Notes: a model not told the origin generated them from the sequence alone. Positions 15,771-24,182 are shown, numbered from the stretch's first letter. The stretch is DNA of 41,324 bases from Saccharothrix sp. (GCF_031180885.1 NZ_JAPSLK010000050.1:1-41324), one strand, 5' to 3'. Numbers and translations are program-made.

Positions 15771-17069
15771 TCAGCTGACGTCCTCCGCGCTCGCGAGCCA
15801 AGTGTTGCACGCGCTGGTCTCGTTGTTCTTGAAGCCGTGGTTGACCCAGGCGGCGTTCCGCTCCGGCGCGCCGTGGTCGCGGTGCGGGTAGATCGGGTAG
15901 TCGCCCCGGTTGCCCGCGTCGGTCAGCGCCACGGAGATCACGTCAGCGGGCACCGCGCCGTGCGAGAGCGGGGCCAGCGTCATGCCGCCGAAGCAGGTCG
16001 CCTGGAGTTCCTTGCGCCGGTTGAGGTCGAGGCCGGCCGGGGTGTCCCAGCCACCCTTCTCGTACTGCGCCTGGCCGGACGCCCGGAGGATGCCCGACAG
16101 CCACTGGACGTGGTGGCCGTACTCGTGCGCCAGTTGCCCGAGGTACTTGCCCGGGTGGTTGGGGTTCGCCGCGCCCTGCTCGTTGGCGTAGTGGATCGGC
16201 GTCCAATAGATGGTGCCTTCGCAGTACATGGCGGTCCGGTCGGGCCCCATGCCGCCGCACGGGTTGGTGATCTGCGAGGTCACCATGACCAGTTCCACCG
16301 GCTGGTACGGCAGGTTCGCCTTCTGGAACGACGGCTTCCACATGGCCTCGATGCACGGCAGCGCCGACCGCAGGAAGTTGTCCTGACCCTCGGGCGAGTA
16401 GTTCATGGCGGGCAGCGGGCAGCCGTCGATGTTGAACGCGCCCAGACCGGCGCCGTGGATCGGGTTGTCGCCGAGCGCGATCACGGCCTTGGGGCCGGCC
16501 TTGCTGGTGCTGGTTGCCGTAGTGCGCGTTGTAGTGGTCGTCGTGGTGGTCGTTTCCGTCGTAGTGGTCGTCGTCGGATACGAGTAGGTGTAGCTCGAGT
16601 AGCCCGAATAGGCGGAGTCGTTCAGGCGTTTCGGCTTGCTGGCCGTGGCCACGATTCCGATCGCCGCGATACCCAGGACGACGACTCCGATGACAACGCC
16701 CGCCACAAGCGGCCCGTTGCTCTTCTTGCGCGGCAGCGGTGGATAAGGCTGACCGGGCGGTCCCCAACCGGGCTGCGGACCCCAGTTCGCGGGCGGCGGC
16801 TGCGGCGCGGCCATCGGAGGAGGCTGCGGCGCGCCCATCGGTGGCATCCCCGGCGGCGGCGTGGGCGGGTACTGCTGCCGCGACCCGGGGAACTGCTGAC
16901 CGGGGAACTGCGGCTGCTGGGCGGGCGGCCACGGTTGCTGCTGCTGCGCGGGCGGCGGCTGCTGGATCGGCCACGGACGGGTGGGCTGGGGGTTCAGCGG
17001 AGCGGGCACGGGTGGCGGCCCAACCGGTCGTGGTGGCGGCCAGCCACCCGGCGGTGGTGGTTGCGTCAT
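15771..17069 (-). CDS. YpfJ-type neutral zinc metallopeptidase 2, Pro-rich N-terminus
   Basis: A 432-residue paralogue of the next gene. The N-terminal ~112 residues are cytoplasmic and almost wholly Pro, Gln, Gly and Met (for example QQPPPAQQQQPWPPAQQ). They are followed by a TM helix (about 120-142), a Tyr/Ser then Thr-rich linker (153-187, including a run of nine Thr) and the peptidase domain with HEYGH (315-319) and RRKELQATCFGG. Pro/Gln-rich tails of this kind are common in actinobacterial cell-envelope proteins and may mediate protein contacts. It is the first gene of a two-gene operon with metallopeptidase 1 and is divergent from the DUF2207 gene. A -10-like TATGCT is at 17113-17118 on the minus strand. 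Confidence 0.88.
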   Translation of the reverse strand: MTQPPPPGGWPPPRPVGPPPVPAPLNPQPTRPWPIQQPPPAQQQQPWPPAQQPQFPGQQFPGSRQQYPPTPPPGMPPMGAPQPPPMAAPQPPPANWGPQPGWGPPGQPYPPLPRKKSNGPLVAGVVIGVVVLGIAAIGIVATASKPKRLNDSAYSGYSSYTYSYPTTTTTTETTTTTTTTTRTTATSTSKAGPKAVIALGDNPIHGAGLGAFNIDGCPLPAMNYSPEGQDNFLRSALPCIEAMWKPSFQKANLPYQPVELVMVTSQITNPCGGMGPDRTAMYCEGTIYWTPIHYANEQGAANPNHPGKYLGQLAHEYGHHVQWLSGILRASGQAQYEKGGWDTPAGLDLNRRKELQATCFGGMTLAPLSHGAVPADVISVALTDAGNRGDYPIYPHRDHGAPERNAAWVNHGFKNNETSACNTWLASAEDVS

Positions 17070-17112
17070 CGCTGGTGGTCCCCCAAATCGCGGATGCCCG
17101 AATCAGCACAGA

Positions 17113-17118
17113 AGCATA
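17113..17118 (-). promoter_or_regulatory. -10 box TATGCT for metallopeptidase operon
   Basis: TATGCT on the minus strand lies about 43 nt upstream of ATG 17069 in the 75-bp divergent gap. GGGGGA about 10 nt before the ATG could serve as ribosome site. Confidence 0.35.
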
Positions 17119-17130
17119 GGGCGGCTCCGC

Positions 17131-17136
17131 TATTCT
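17131..17136 (+). promoter_or_regulatory. -10 box TATTCT, leaderless start of DUF2207 gene
   Basis: TATTCT ends 8 nt before GTG 17145. No ribosome-binding sequence lies between, which suggests a leaderless transcript. Confidence 0.5.
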
Positions 17137-17144
17137 CCGCGGCC

Positions 17145-18782
17145 GTGTTGAAAAACTGGGGAGCGGCGATCTTGTGCGCCGCCGCGCTGTGCTCGTTCGC
17201 CGGCACCGCGTCGGCGCAGCCGAGCAGTCCCGCGGGGCTGCCCGGCACGGTCGGCGCCGACGTGCGCCTCAAGCTGGAGCGCGACGGCAAGCTGACCGTG
17301 ACCGAGGTCGTCAGCGTCCCCGAGGGCAAGAGCGCGAAACGCGTCGTGCCGCTGCGCATCGCCGTCGGCGACAACCGCGATCGCGTGTTCGATGTGACCG
17401 ACGCCTCTGTAGAGGGCAACGGGACGGCGACGGTCGCGGAAGACGAACTGACGATCGCGCTGCAATCCGGCACGTCCACCGTCAAGTACTCGGTCGTGGG
17501 AACCGTCGCGAAGATCGGTGACACGCTGGAACTGCGCTGGCAGCCCGCGAGCGGCTGGGACACCGTCCTGGACTCGGTGAAGGTCTCCGTCATCACGCCG
17601 GACGCCCCCAAATCGGTGAACTGCCTGGCCGGAGCGCCGGGCACGTCCAAGCCGTGCACCACTGCCGACCTCGGCGACGGCCGGGGCGTCCGGGCCACCG
17701 AGATCGGTCTTTCCGCAGGTGAGCGTATCGATGTGGCGGTGGGGTTGCAGGACGGCGCCGCGCCCGCCAACGCCCGCGTGGAGGAGACGTCCGGCCTGGC
17801 CGCGGCGTTCGCGCTGACCCCGGCGACCGGGATCGGCCTGGGCGGGCTGGTCGTGCTGCTGCTCGGTGGCCTGGCCCTGCTCTGGTACCTCCGCGGCCGT
17901 GACGCGCGTGCGCTCGCCAGCGATGTCGGGCCGGTGAACGTGCTGGTCACCGACCCTTCGGGGCGGATGGCGTTCGCGTCGCCGGACGGTGTGCTGCCCG
18001 GGCAGGTCGGGACCGTTGTGGACGAGCACGTGGACGTCGTGGACGTGACCGCGACGGTCGTGGACCTCGCTGTGCGCAACTACGTGTGGATCGAGGAGGT
18101 CGGCGAGCGCGACTGGCGGTTCGTGCGCCGCAACCCGGCTGACTCCTCGCTGTCCGGCTATGAGCGCGCTGTGTACGAGGCCGTCCTTCCGGACGGTGTG
18201 GACTCCGTGTTGCTCTCTGAGCTACGGGGCAGGCGGATCGACCTTACGCGCGTGCGCGACGAGCTTTATGCGGACGTGGTGGCGCGCAACTGGTTCGTGC
18301 GGCGGCCGGACGCCGAGCGCAGCCTGTGGTGGTGGGCAGGGCTCGCGGTGGTGGCGCTCGGCGTCGTGGGGACGGTGGGGTTGGCGCTGGTCTCCGGGCC
18401 CGCGCTGTTCGGTCTAGTGGTCGCTGTCGCGGGCGTGGGCCTTGCGCTGGGTGCGCGGTGGATGCCGGCGCGGACCAAGCGCGGTGCGGCGTTGCTGGAG
18501 CACGTGCGCGGGTTGCGCGGGTTCCTGCGCACGGCGTCGCCGGGGGACATCCCCGAGCAGGACCGGGAGATGGTGTTCTCGCGGTCGCTGCCGTACGCGG
18601 TGGTGCTGGGCGAGACCGAGCGCTGGCTGGGGACGTTCGCGAGCGGTCGGTCGGGGCTGTACTGGTTCGGGCAGTCCGACCAGTCGACGGACCTCGGGCG
18701 GTTCGCGCAGCGGTTCCCGCACTTCCTCGGCGCGGTGGACGGGTTGCTGGCGCAGGCCGGTCACCTGCGCTCGCTCCGATGA
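17145..18782 (+). CDS. DUF2207 family membrane protein
   Basis: A 545-residue envelope protein. Signal peptide LKNWGAAILCAAALCSFAGT, cleavage near ASAQ. The beta-rich extracytoplasmic DUF2207 domain spans about 35-200. A TM at about 223-245 is followed by a cytoplasmic region with winged-helix-like character (VDLAVRNYVWIEEVGERDW, YERAVYEAVLPDG). A pair of TMs at about 390-435 and the family end motif FSRSLPYAVVLGETERWLGTF complete it. Function is unknown for the family. GTG 17145 is taken because it starts the signal peptide and follows a -10 box; the open frame extends some 530 codons further upstream, but there it is antisense to the metallopeptidase genes. The TGA at 18780-18782 runs into a hairpin. 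Confidence 0.87.
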   Translation: MLKNWGAAILCAAALCSFAGTASAQPSSPAGLPGTVGADVRLKLERDGKLTVTEVVSVPEGKSAKRVVPLRIAVGDNRDRVFDVTDASVEGNGTATVAEDELTIALQSGTSTVKYSVVGTVAKIGDTLELRWQPASGWDTVLDSVKVSVITPDAPKSVNCLAGAPGTSKPCTTADLGDGRGVRATEIGLSAGERIDVAVGLQDGAAPANARVEETSGLAAAFALTPATGIGLGGLVVLLLGGLALLWYLRGRDARALASDVGPVNVLVTDPSGRMAFASPDGVLPGQVGTVVDEHVDVVDVTATVVDLAVRNYVWIEEVGERDWRFVRRNPADSSLSGYERAVYEAVLPDGVDSVLLSELRGRRIDLTRVRDELYADVVARNWFVRRPDAERSLWWWAGLAVVALGVVGTVGLALVSGPALFGLVVAVAGVGLALGARWMPARTKRGAALLEHVRGLRGFLRTASPGDIPEQDREMVFSRSLPYAVVLGETERWLGTFASGRSGLYWFGQSDQSTDLGRFAQRFPHFLGAVDGLLAQAGHLRSLR

Positions 18783-18798
18783 TCACCCGATCGTGATC
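18781..18798 (+). terminator. hairpin at end of DUF2207 gene
   Basis: GATCAC-CCGATC-GTGATC gives a 6-bp stem that starts in the stop codon and is followed by TT. It is weak as a terminator. It is also half of the repeated SOS-box/hairpin element (copy 2). Confidence 0.4.
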
Positions 18799-18824
18799 TT
18801 GCGCTGAGTCGAACTCCTGTTCGA
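18781..18824 (-). promoter_or_regulatory. LexA-type SOS box plus hairpin, copy 2
   Basis: TCGAACTCCTGTTCGA (18809-18824) is a perfect TCGAAC-N4-GTTCGA palindrome. Read on the minus strand it is followed after ten bases by the GATCAC-GATCGG-GTGATC hairpin (18798-18781), exactly as in copy 1 at 14331-14373. It lies about 160 bp before the M16 peptidase gene. Confidence 0.7.
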
Positions 18825-18971
18825 CACTTGTCTCGTCCGGCCACCCGACTCGACAGGCATCGGGTGCGGTGGGCGGAGCGGTGTGGCGGGTGTCGGCGCA
18901 GTTCGCGCTGGGCTGACGCCGGCTCGCGGTCCGGGCGGCCTACCTGCGGCCCTCGCGGGGGTGGAAACCCG

Positions 18972-18977
18972 TAGGCT
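18972..18977 (+). promoter_or_regulatory. -10 box TAGGCT, leaderless start of M16 gene
   Basis: TAGGCT ends 6 nt before ATG 18984 and no Shine-Dalgarno is present, so a leaderless mRNA is likely. Confidence 0.5.
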
Positions 18978-18983
18978 GCGTCC

Positions 18984-20294
18984 ATGGCGCTACCCGAACT
19001 GCACAGGTTCACGCTTCCCAACGGCCTGCGGGTGGTGCTCGCCCCAGACCCGAGCGCTCCGGTCGTCGGGGTGAGCGTGCACTACGACGTGGGATTCCGT
19101 TCGGAGCCGGAAGGTCGGACAGGTTTCGCGCACCTGTTCGAGCACTTGATGTTCCAGGGCAGCGAGAGCTTGGAGAAGCTCGCGCACTTCCGGCACGTGC
19201 AGTCCTCGGGCGGCACGTTCAACGGGTCCACGCACCCCGACTACACCGACTACTACCAGGTGCTGCCGTCCGCCGCGCTGGAGCGGGCGCTGTTCCTGGA
19301 GGCGGACCGCATGCGGGCGCCGAAGCTCACCGAGGAGAACCTGCGCAACCAGATCGACGTGGTGAAGGAGGAAATCCGGCTCAACGTGCTCAACCGACCG
19401 TACGGCGGGTTCCCCTGGATCCTGCTGCCGCCGGTCCTGTTCCAGACGTTCCCCAACGCGCACAACGGCTACGGCGATTTCACGGACCTTGAAAACGCAA
19501 CAGTGGATGATTGCGCCGCATTCTTCGACACCTATTACGCGCCGGGCAACGCGGTCCTGACCGTGGCGGGCGACTTCGCACCCGAGACGGCCCGCGCGCT
19601 GGTGGAGAAGCACTTCGGCGACGTGCCCGCACGGCCCGTGCCCGTGCGGCCGTCGTTCGCGGAGGCGCCGCCGAAGGGCGAGGTGCGGGCGGAGCACACG
19701 GACCAGCACGCCCCGATGCCGGCCATCGCGCTGGGCTACCGCATCCCGGACCCGGTGGCCGACGTCGAGGGGTACCTGACCTACCTGGTGCTCGCCGGCG
19801 TGCTGACCGACGGCGACGGCTCGCGGCTCCAGCAGCGGCTGGTGCACCGGGACGCGATCGTGGTCGACGTCGGCGCCGGCTGCGGGCTGTTCGGCCCGTT
19901 GGAGGCGCGCGACCCGGACACGTTCAGCATCACCGCGATCCACGCGCCGGACGTCGCGTCCGAACGGGTGATCACGGCGGTGGACGAGGAGCTGCTGCGG
20001 TTGGCGGAGGAAGGACCTTCGGCGCAGGAACTGGCGAAGGTCACCGCGCGGTGGGTGTCCACCATGCACCGCGAGCACGACCGGCTGACCAGCCGCACCC
20101 TCGGGCTCGGCTCGGCGGAGCTGCTGTTCGGGCGGGCGGAGCTGCTGTACGAGCTGCCGGAGAAGCTGGCCGCCGTCACCACCGAGGACGTCGCCGCGGC
20201 GGCCAAGGCGCTGCGGGCGGACTCGCGGGCGGTCCTGCTGCTCAAGCCGGCGGGTGACGTGGAGAACGACGAGAACAACGGAGGTACCGAGTGA
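18984..20294 (+). CDS. M16 family zinc peptidase, catalytic subunit
   Basis: A 436-residue pitrilysin/insulinase-clan (M16) subunit. The inverted zinc motif HLFEH (H50, E53, H54) is intact, with the third ligand Glu in VVKEEIRL (about 129-130). An N-terminal M16 domain (about 10-160) and an M16_C domain (about 165-350) are recognisable. There is no signal peptide. It is translationally coupled (GTGA, 20291-20294) to a second M16 protein without the zinc motif. This is the alpha/beta arrangement of mitochondrial processing peptidase and bacterial heterodimeric M16B enzymes. Substrate unknown. Confidence 0.92.
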   Translation: MALPELHRFTLPNGLRVVLAPDPSAPVVGVSVHYDVGFRSEPEGRTGFAHLFEHLMFQGSESLEKLAHFRHVQSSGGTFNGSTHPDYTDYYQVLPSAALERALFLEADRMRAPKLTEENLRNQIDVVKEEIRLNVLNRPYGGFPWILLPPVLFQTFPNAHNGYGDFTDLENATVDDCAAFFDTYYAPGNAVLTVAGDFAPETARALVEKHFGDVPARPVPVRPSFAEAPPKGEVRAEHTDQHAPMPAIALGYRIPDPVADVEGYLTYLVLAGVLTDGDGSRLQQRLVHRDAIVVDVGAGCGLFGPLEARDPDTFSITAIHAPDVASERVITAVDEELLRLAEEGPSAQELAKVTARWVSTMHREHDRLTSRTLGLGSAELLFGRAELLYELPEKLAAVTTEDVAAAAKALRADSRAVLLLKPAGDVENDENNGGTE

Positions 20295-21679
20295 GCGCCC
20301 CGACGACGCACCGCAGCGCCGAGGAGATCGGCCGCACGGAGCGGGGGCCGCGTCCGCTGCCCGAGCTGGGCGAGCAGCGGGCCGCCGCGGACCTGTCCTC
20401 GGTGGACGTCGAGCTGTCCAACGGGCTGCGGGTCATCGCGGTGCGCCGGTCGTCGGTGCCGCTGGTCGAGGTGCGGCTGCGGATCCCGTTCGCGGACCCG
20501 GCGGACTCCAGCGCCGGCTCCACCCACGCCGCGCGGGCCGAGGTGCTGGCGAACACGATCCTGACCGGGACCGCCTCGCGGAGCCGGGTGGACGTGGACA
20601 CCGAGCTGGCGCTGGTCGGTGGCGAGCTGGACGCGGTGGTCGACCCGGAGCGGCTGGCGTTCTCGGGCAACTCGCTGGTGTCGGGGCTGGACACGGTCCT
20701 CGACGTGCTGCGGGACGTGCTCACCGGCGCGACCTACCCGGCCGAGGAGGTCGAGCGGGAGCGGGCCCGGCTGGTGGAGCGCATCCGGCTCGCGCGGTCG
20801 CAGCCGAACGTGATCGCGCGGGAGGCGCTGCAGCGGCACCTGTACGGCGACCACCCGTTCGCCAAGGAGATGCCCGAGGCGGAAGAGGTGGCCGAGGTCG
20901 GGCGGGAGGACGTGCTCGCGCTGCACGCGCAGGCCGTGCTGCCGCGCGGGTCGGTGCTGGTGCTGGTCGGCGACGTCGAGCCGGACGCCGCCGTGCGCGC
21001 GGTCGAGGCGGCGCTGGGCTCGTGGGTCGGCGAGGGCAGCGCGGTGTCGCTGCGCCCCCTGCCGCCGGTCCAGGGCGGTGACGTGCTGTTCGTGCCGCGC
21101 GCGGGCGCGGTTCAGTCGCAGATCCGGCTCGCCGGGCGCGGCCTGGTGCGCACCGACCCGCGGTACCCGGCGCTCCAGATCGCCAACCTCGTGTACGGCG
21201 GGTTCTTCTCGTCGCGGCTGGTGGAGAACATCCGCGAGGACAAGGGCTACACCTACAGCGCCCGCTCGCACCCGGAGTTCACGCCGGGTGGGGCGACGCT
21301 GCTGGTGGACGCCGACACGGCGAGCGAGGTCACCGCGGCGGCGCTGCTGGAGACCCGGTACGAGCTGGGCCGGCTCGCGCTGGTCCCGCCGACCGAGTCC
21401 GAAGTGGACACCGCGCGGCGGTACGCCATCGGGTCGCTGCTGACCGCGACGTCGTCGCAGGGCGGGCTGGCGTCGTTCCTGGTGAACCTCGCCGGGCTCG
21501 GTCTGGGCATCGAGTGGTTCACCGGGCACCCGGACCGGCTCGCGGAGGTCACCGTGGAGCAGGTGGCCGAGGTGGCGCTGGAGTTCTTCGCACCCACCGC
21601 GTTCACCGGGGTCCTGGTGGGCGACGCCGAGCTGCTCGCGCCGCAGTTGCGGTCGTTGGGTGGTGTCACCCTGCCGTGA
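20291..21679 (+). CDS. M16 family protein, non-catalytic partner subunit
   Basis: A 462-residue M16-fold protein. At the position of HxxEH it reads STHAARAEVLAN, so zinc is not bound there. It retains the C-terminal substrate-binding signature of partner subunits, GYTYSAR (from residue 319) after SSRLVENIREDK. It should pair with the preceding catalytic subunit. GTG 20291 overlaps the upstream stop, and its own TGA overlaps GTG 21676 of nudC, so three genes are coupled by 4-base overlaps. The N-terminal ~35 residues are an extension rich in charged residues. Confidence 0.9.
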   Translation: MSAPTTHRSAEEIGRTERGPRPLPELGEQRAAADLSSVDVELSNGLRVIAVRRSSVPLVEVRLRIPFADPADSSAGSTHAARAEVLANTILTGTASRSRVDVDTELALVGGELDAVVDPERLAFSGNSLVSGLDTVLDVLRDVLTGATYPAEEVERERARLVERIRLARSQPNVIAREALQRHLYGDHPFAKEMPEAEEVAEVGREDVLALHAQAVLPRGSVLVLVGDVEPDAAVRAVEAALGSWVGEGSAVSLRPLPPVQGGDVLFVPRAGAVQSQIRLAGRGLVRTDPRYPALQIANLVYGGFFSSRLVENIREDKGYTYSARSHPEFTPGGATLLVDADTASEVTAAALLETRYELGRLALVPPTESEVDTARRYAIGSLLTATSSQGGLASFLVNLAGLGLGIEWFTGHPDRLAEVTVEQVAEVALEFFAPTAFTGVLVGDAELLAPQLRSLGGVTLP

Positions 21680-22629
21680 GCTTCGAGCTGGTGGAGCTGC
21701 CCGCCCTGTCGCGGTTCACCGTCGACCGGCGGGAACCGCTGCGCGGCGACACCGAGCGCATCGCACAGCTGTGGCCCAAGGCCCGGGTCATCACCGTGGA
21801 CACGCACGGTCGGGCCCTGGTCGCGGACCAGGGCACGCGGCTGGTCGACCGGCCCGCCACCGACCTCGGTGACGGGCCGCCCGACACCGCCGTCCTGCTC
21901 GGCGAGCAGGACGGCGTCGCGTGGTGGGCGGTGCCGACGGCGGACGAGACCGACGTGGCCGCGCCCGCCGGCCGGGCGTGGTTCGCGCCCGAGCTGACCG
22001 ACGAGCCGCAGTGGCTGGACCTGCGGGCGATCGGTGCCTTGCTGGACGACACCGGCGCCGGTCTGTTCACGTCCGCGGTGGCCCTGTTCCACTGGCACCG
22101 GTCGGCGGCCTTCTGCACGAAGTGCGGCGGGTCGACCGAGTCGGTGAAGTCGGGCTGGGCGCGGGTGTGCTCGCGGTGCGGCCGCGAGGAGTACCCGCGC
22201 ACCGACGCGGCGGTGATCTGCCTGGTGCACGACGGCGCCGACCAGGTGTTGCTCGCGCGTGGCGAGGGCTGGCCCGCGGGCCGGTACTCCGTCTTGGCCG
22301 GGTTCGTCGAGGCCGGCGAGTCGCTGGAGGCGTGCGTGGCCCGGGAGGTCGCCGAGGAGGTCGGGGTCGAGGTGTCCGGCATCCGGTACCTCGGCAGCCA
22401 GCCGTGGCCGTTCCCGCGGTCGCTGATGGTCGGGTTCGAGGCGGTCGGCGACCCGAACGAGCCGCTGCGGCCGGCGGACGGTGAGATCGCGCAGGCGAAG
22501 TGGGTCACCCGGGCGCAGGTGCGCCAGGCGTTGGCGGAGCCGGGCAGTGTGCCGGACCTGCTGCTGGCACCGGGCGCGTCGATCGCGTACCGGATGATCC
22601 AGTCGTGGCTGGCGGCGGACCCGTCCTAG
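21676..22629 (+). CDS. nudC: NADH pyrophosphatase / NAD-RNA decapping NudC
   Basis: A 317-residue Nudix hydrolase of the NudC family, which cleaves NAD(H) to NMN(H) and AMP and can remove NAD caps from RNA. Zinc ribbon cysteines are C147, C150, C165 and C168 (CTKC, CSRC). The Nudix box GFVEAGESLEACVAREVAEEVG lies at 209-230, in the GX5EX7REVXEE form, and the NudC-defining SQPWPFPRS at 241-249. GTG 21676 is chosen for its overlap with the M16 stop; longer frames have no ribosome site. In M. tuberculosis nudC sits next to the K+ channel gene and uvrD2. Here it is ~14 kb from the channel and followed by a terminator-like hairpin. Confidence 0.95.
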   Translation: MSFELVELPALSRFTVDRREPLRGDTERIAQLWPKARVITVDTHGRALVADQGTRLVDRPATDLGDGPPDTAVLLGEQDGVAWWAVPTADETDVAAPAGRAWFAPELTDEPQWLDLRAIGALLDDTGAGLFTSAVALFHWHRSAAFCTKCGGSTESVKSGWARVCSRCGREEYPRTDAAVICLVHDGADQVLLARGEGWPAGRYSVLAGFVEAGESLEACVAREVAEEVGVEVSGIRYLGSQPWPFPRSLMVGFEAVGDPNEPLRPADGEIAQAKWVTRAQVRQALAEPGSVPDLLLAPGASIAYRMIQSWLAADPS

Positions 22630-22650
22630 CGGGAGGTGCTCGTCTCCCGC
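22629..22650 (+). terminator. terminator-like hairpin after nudC
   Basis: GCGGGAG (22629-22635) pairs with CTCCCGC (22644-22650), a 7-bp stem beginning in the nudC stop codon with an 8-nt loop and no T-run, typical of GC-rich actinomycete terminators. The rest of the gap to 22798 shows no gene. Confidence 0.5.
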
Positions 22651-22798
22651 ACCTGTCGACCGGGGCGGAACGCCGGCGCCTGCGTTCCGCGTCGGTCGGT
22701 GGTCCGGTGCGCTGACGGGGCGGAGGGCCGGGTCGCCGCGTCCCGCCGGAAGTGAGGGCGTTCCCAGCCATGCCTTGCGCGGCAGCTTGTGCTGCGGG

Positions 22799-23653
22799 TC
22801 AGAGCACGTCGGCCCACGGGACGGTGCGCACGATGTCGGCGTACCGGTGCCAGGTGATCTCGGGCAGGTCGGCGTGCAGCGCGGGCACGTCGATGTCCGT
22901 GCCCACTTCGGTGAAGTAGCGGAACATCGCGGCGAGGTCGGCCGAGTGCCGTGCCACCACCTCCATCGGTGTGCGGTGGTGGCGGATCGGCCGGCCGATC
23001 GCCTCGGTCAGGGCCGCCGCCATGCCGGCGGGGCTGAGGGCTTCGCCGGCGAGGTCGATGCGGCGGCCGGTGAAGCGGTCCGGCTGTTCCAGCGCGGGGA
23101 CCGCGACGGCCGCGATGTCGGCGACGGCCACCAGGTGCAGCGGCTTGTCCGACGGCAGCGGCAGGCCGAGGATGCCGCGGCGCAGGCCGCTGAGCGTCCA
23201 TTCGCCGAACTTGTCGTCGATGAACGCGGAGGGGCCGAGGACGGTCCACGGGACGTGCCCGCGGGCGAGGTGCTCCTCGATGCGCTGCTTGCTGTCGAAG
23301 TGCGGGATGCCGGTGTCGCGGTCGGCGTTCGAGGCCGACGTGAACACGATGTGGTCGACCTCGTGGGCGGCGTCGACCAGGGCGATGCCCTGCCGGATCT
23401 CGGTGTCGATGTCGGTGCCGAACGGGGTGGTGACGGCGAAGACCGAGCCGACGCCGTGGAGGGCGTGCTTGAGCGACGACGGGTCGTCGAAGTCGCCGTG
23501 GGCGATCTCCGCACCGGCGGCCCGGAGTCGTTGTGCGGCAGGGCTTTCCGGCTTGCGCGTGAGGGCGCGGACGGGGTGCCCGCGGTCGAGCAGGAGCCGG
23601 GCGACGGCACCGCCCTGGGCGCCGGTGGCGCCGGTGACCAATGTCGTTTCCAC
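22799..23653 (-). CDS. NmrA-like NAD(P)-binding reductase
   Basis: A 284-residue atypical short-chain dehydrogenase of the NmrA/quinone-oxidoreductase-2 type. The nucleotide-binding motif GATGAQGG is near the N-terminus, followed by an Arg-containing second strand (RALTRKPES) favouring NADP. VFTSASNAD marks the central strand, and HLVAVADIAAVAV and FTGRRIDLAGEALSP lie further along. The catalytic Tyr of classical reductases is not evident, so it may be a redox sensor or an enzyme. It is divergent from the MarR gene with only ~49 bp between, a usual regulator-target layout. GTG 23653 is drawn; TTG 23659 would add two residues. Confidence 0.85.
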   Translation of the reverse strand: METTLVTGATGAQGGAVARLLLDRGHPVRALTRKPESPAAQRLRAAGAEIAHGDFDDPSSLKHALHGVGSVFAVTTPFGTDIDTEIRQGIALVDAAHEVDHIVFTSASNADRDTGIPHFDSKQRIEEHLARGHVPWTVLGPSAFIDDKFGEWTLSGLRRGILGLPLPSDKPLHLVAVADIAAVAVPALEQPDRFTGRRIDLAGEALSPAGMAAALTEAIGRPIRHHRTPMEVVARHSADLAAMFRYFTEVGTDIDVPALHADLPEITWHRYADIVRTVPWADVL

Positions 23654-23686
23654 ACTCAAAGGTTGACTCTGAAAATGTACCTGCGT

Positions 23687-23697
23687 CAAGTGACTTG
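23687..23697. promoter_or_regulatory. putative MarR operator
   Basis: CAAGT-G-ACTTG is an inverted repeat in the 49-bp divergent gap. It overlaps a TTGACG -35-like sequence on the minus strand, so binding of the MarR product there could repress the reductase gene and itself. Confidence 0.35.
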
Positions 23698-23702
23698 CTA
23701 GC

Positions 23703-24182
23703 ATGGTCGGCGTGGAGCGGCTCGAGCCGAGCGAGGCGCTGCTGGCGTGGCTGTACGTCCAGCAGGGCGTGGACGCCGTGCGCGTCGCGATGGGTGAGCG
23801 GGTGGAGGCGGCGGCCGGGTGCTCGCTGCTGGAACACGAGGCGCTGTACCGGATCGACATGAACGGGCGGCTGCCGATGTCCGAGCTGTCCGACCTGCTC
23901 GCGGTCAGCCCGAGCGGGGTGACGCGGCTGGTGGAGCGGCTCGTCCGGCGCGGGTGGGTGGAGCGGTCGCAACTGCCCGAGAACCGGCGGGTGGTCTACG
24001 CGGCGTTGACCGACGAGGGTCGGGAGGTGCTCAAGGCGACCACCGCGCCCGCCTACCGGGCCGCCGTGGCGGAGGAGTTCGCGGGGGCGCTCACCGAACG
24101 CGATCTCGCCGACCTGCGGCGCGTGGGCCGCAAGCTGTTGGAGGCGCACGGCAAGTGGGACGCCCAGCGGTTCGCTCCCTGA
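23703..24182 (+). CDS. MarR family transcriptional regulator
   Basis: A 159-residue winged-helix regulator. LLEHEALYRI and MSELSDLLAVSPSGVTRLVERLVRRGWVER form the recognition helix and wing approach. The wing Asp/Arg position reads LPENRRVVYAALTDEGREVL, with Glu in place of the usual Asp. N- and C-terminal helices would form the dimer. ATG 23703 is preferred. The product probably controls the divergent reductase in response to a small phenolic or redox compound, as MarR proteins commonly do (inference). Its stop codon lies inside the first unit of a 23-bp tandem array. Confidence 0.9.
   Translation: MVGVERLEPSEALLAWLYVQQGVDAVRVAMGERVEAAAGCSLLEHEALYRIDMNGRLPMSELSDLLAVSPSGVTRLVERLVRRGWVERSQLPENRRVVYAALTDEGREVLKATTAPAYRAAVAEEFAGALTERDLADLRRVGRKLLEAHGKWDAQRFAP

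Noticed and set aside
15540..17144. Upstream 5' extension of the DUF2207 open frame (about 535 extra codons)
   Set aside because: It is antisense to two metallopeptidase genes with clear HEYGH motifs, and the true protein starts with a signal peptide at 17145.
22626..24149. Minus-strand open frame of 507 codons across the reductase and marR genes
   Set aside because: Arg/Pro/His-rich shadow. The reductase is in another minus frame and the MarR gene is on the plus strand with clear domain motifs.
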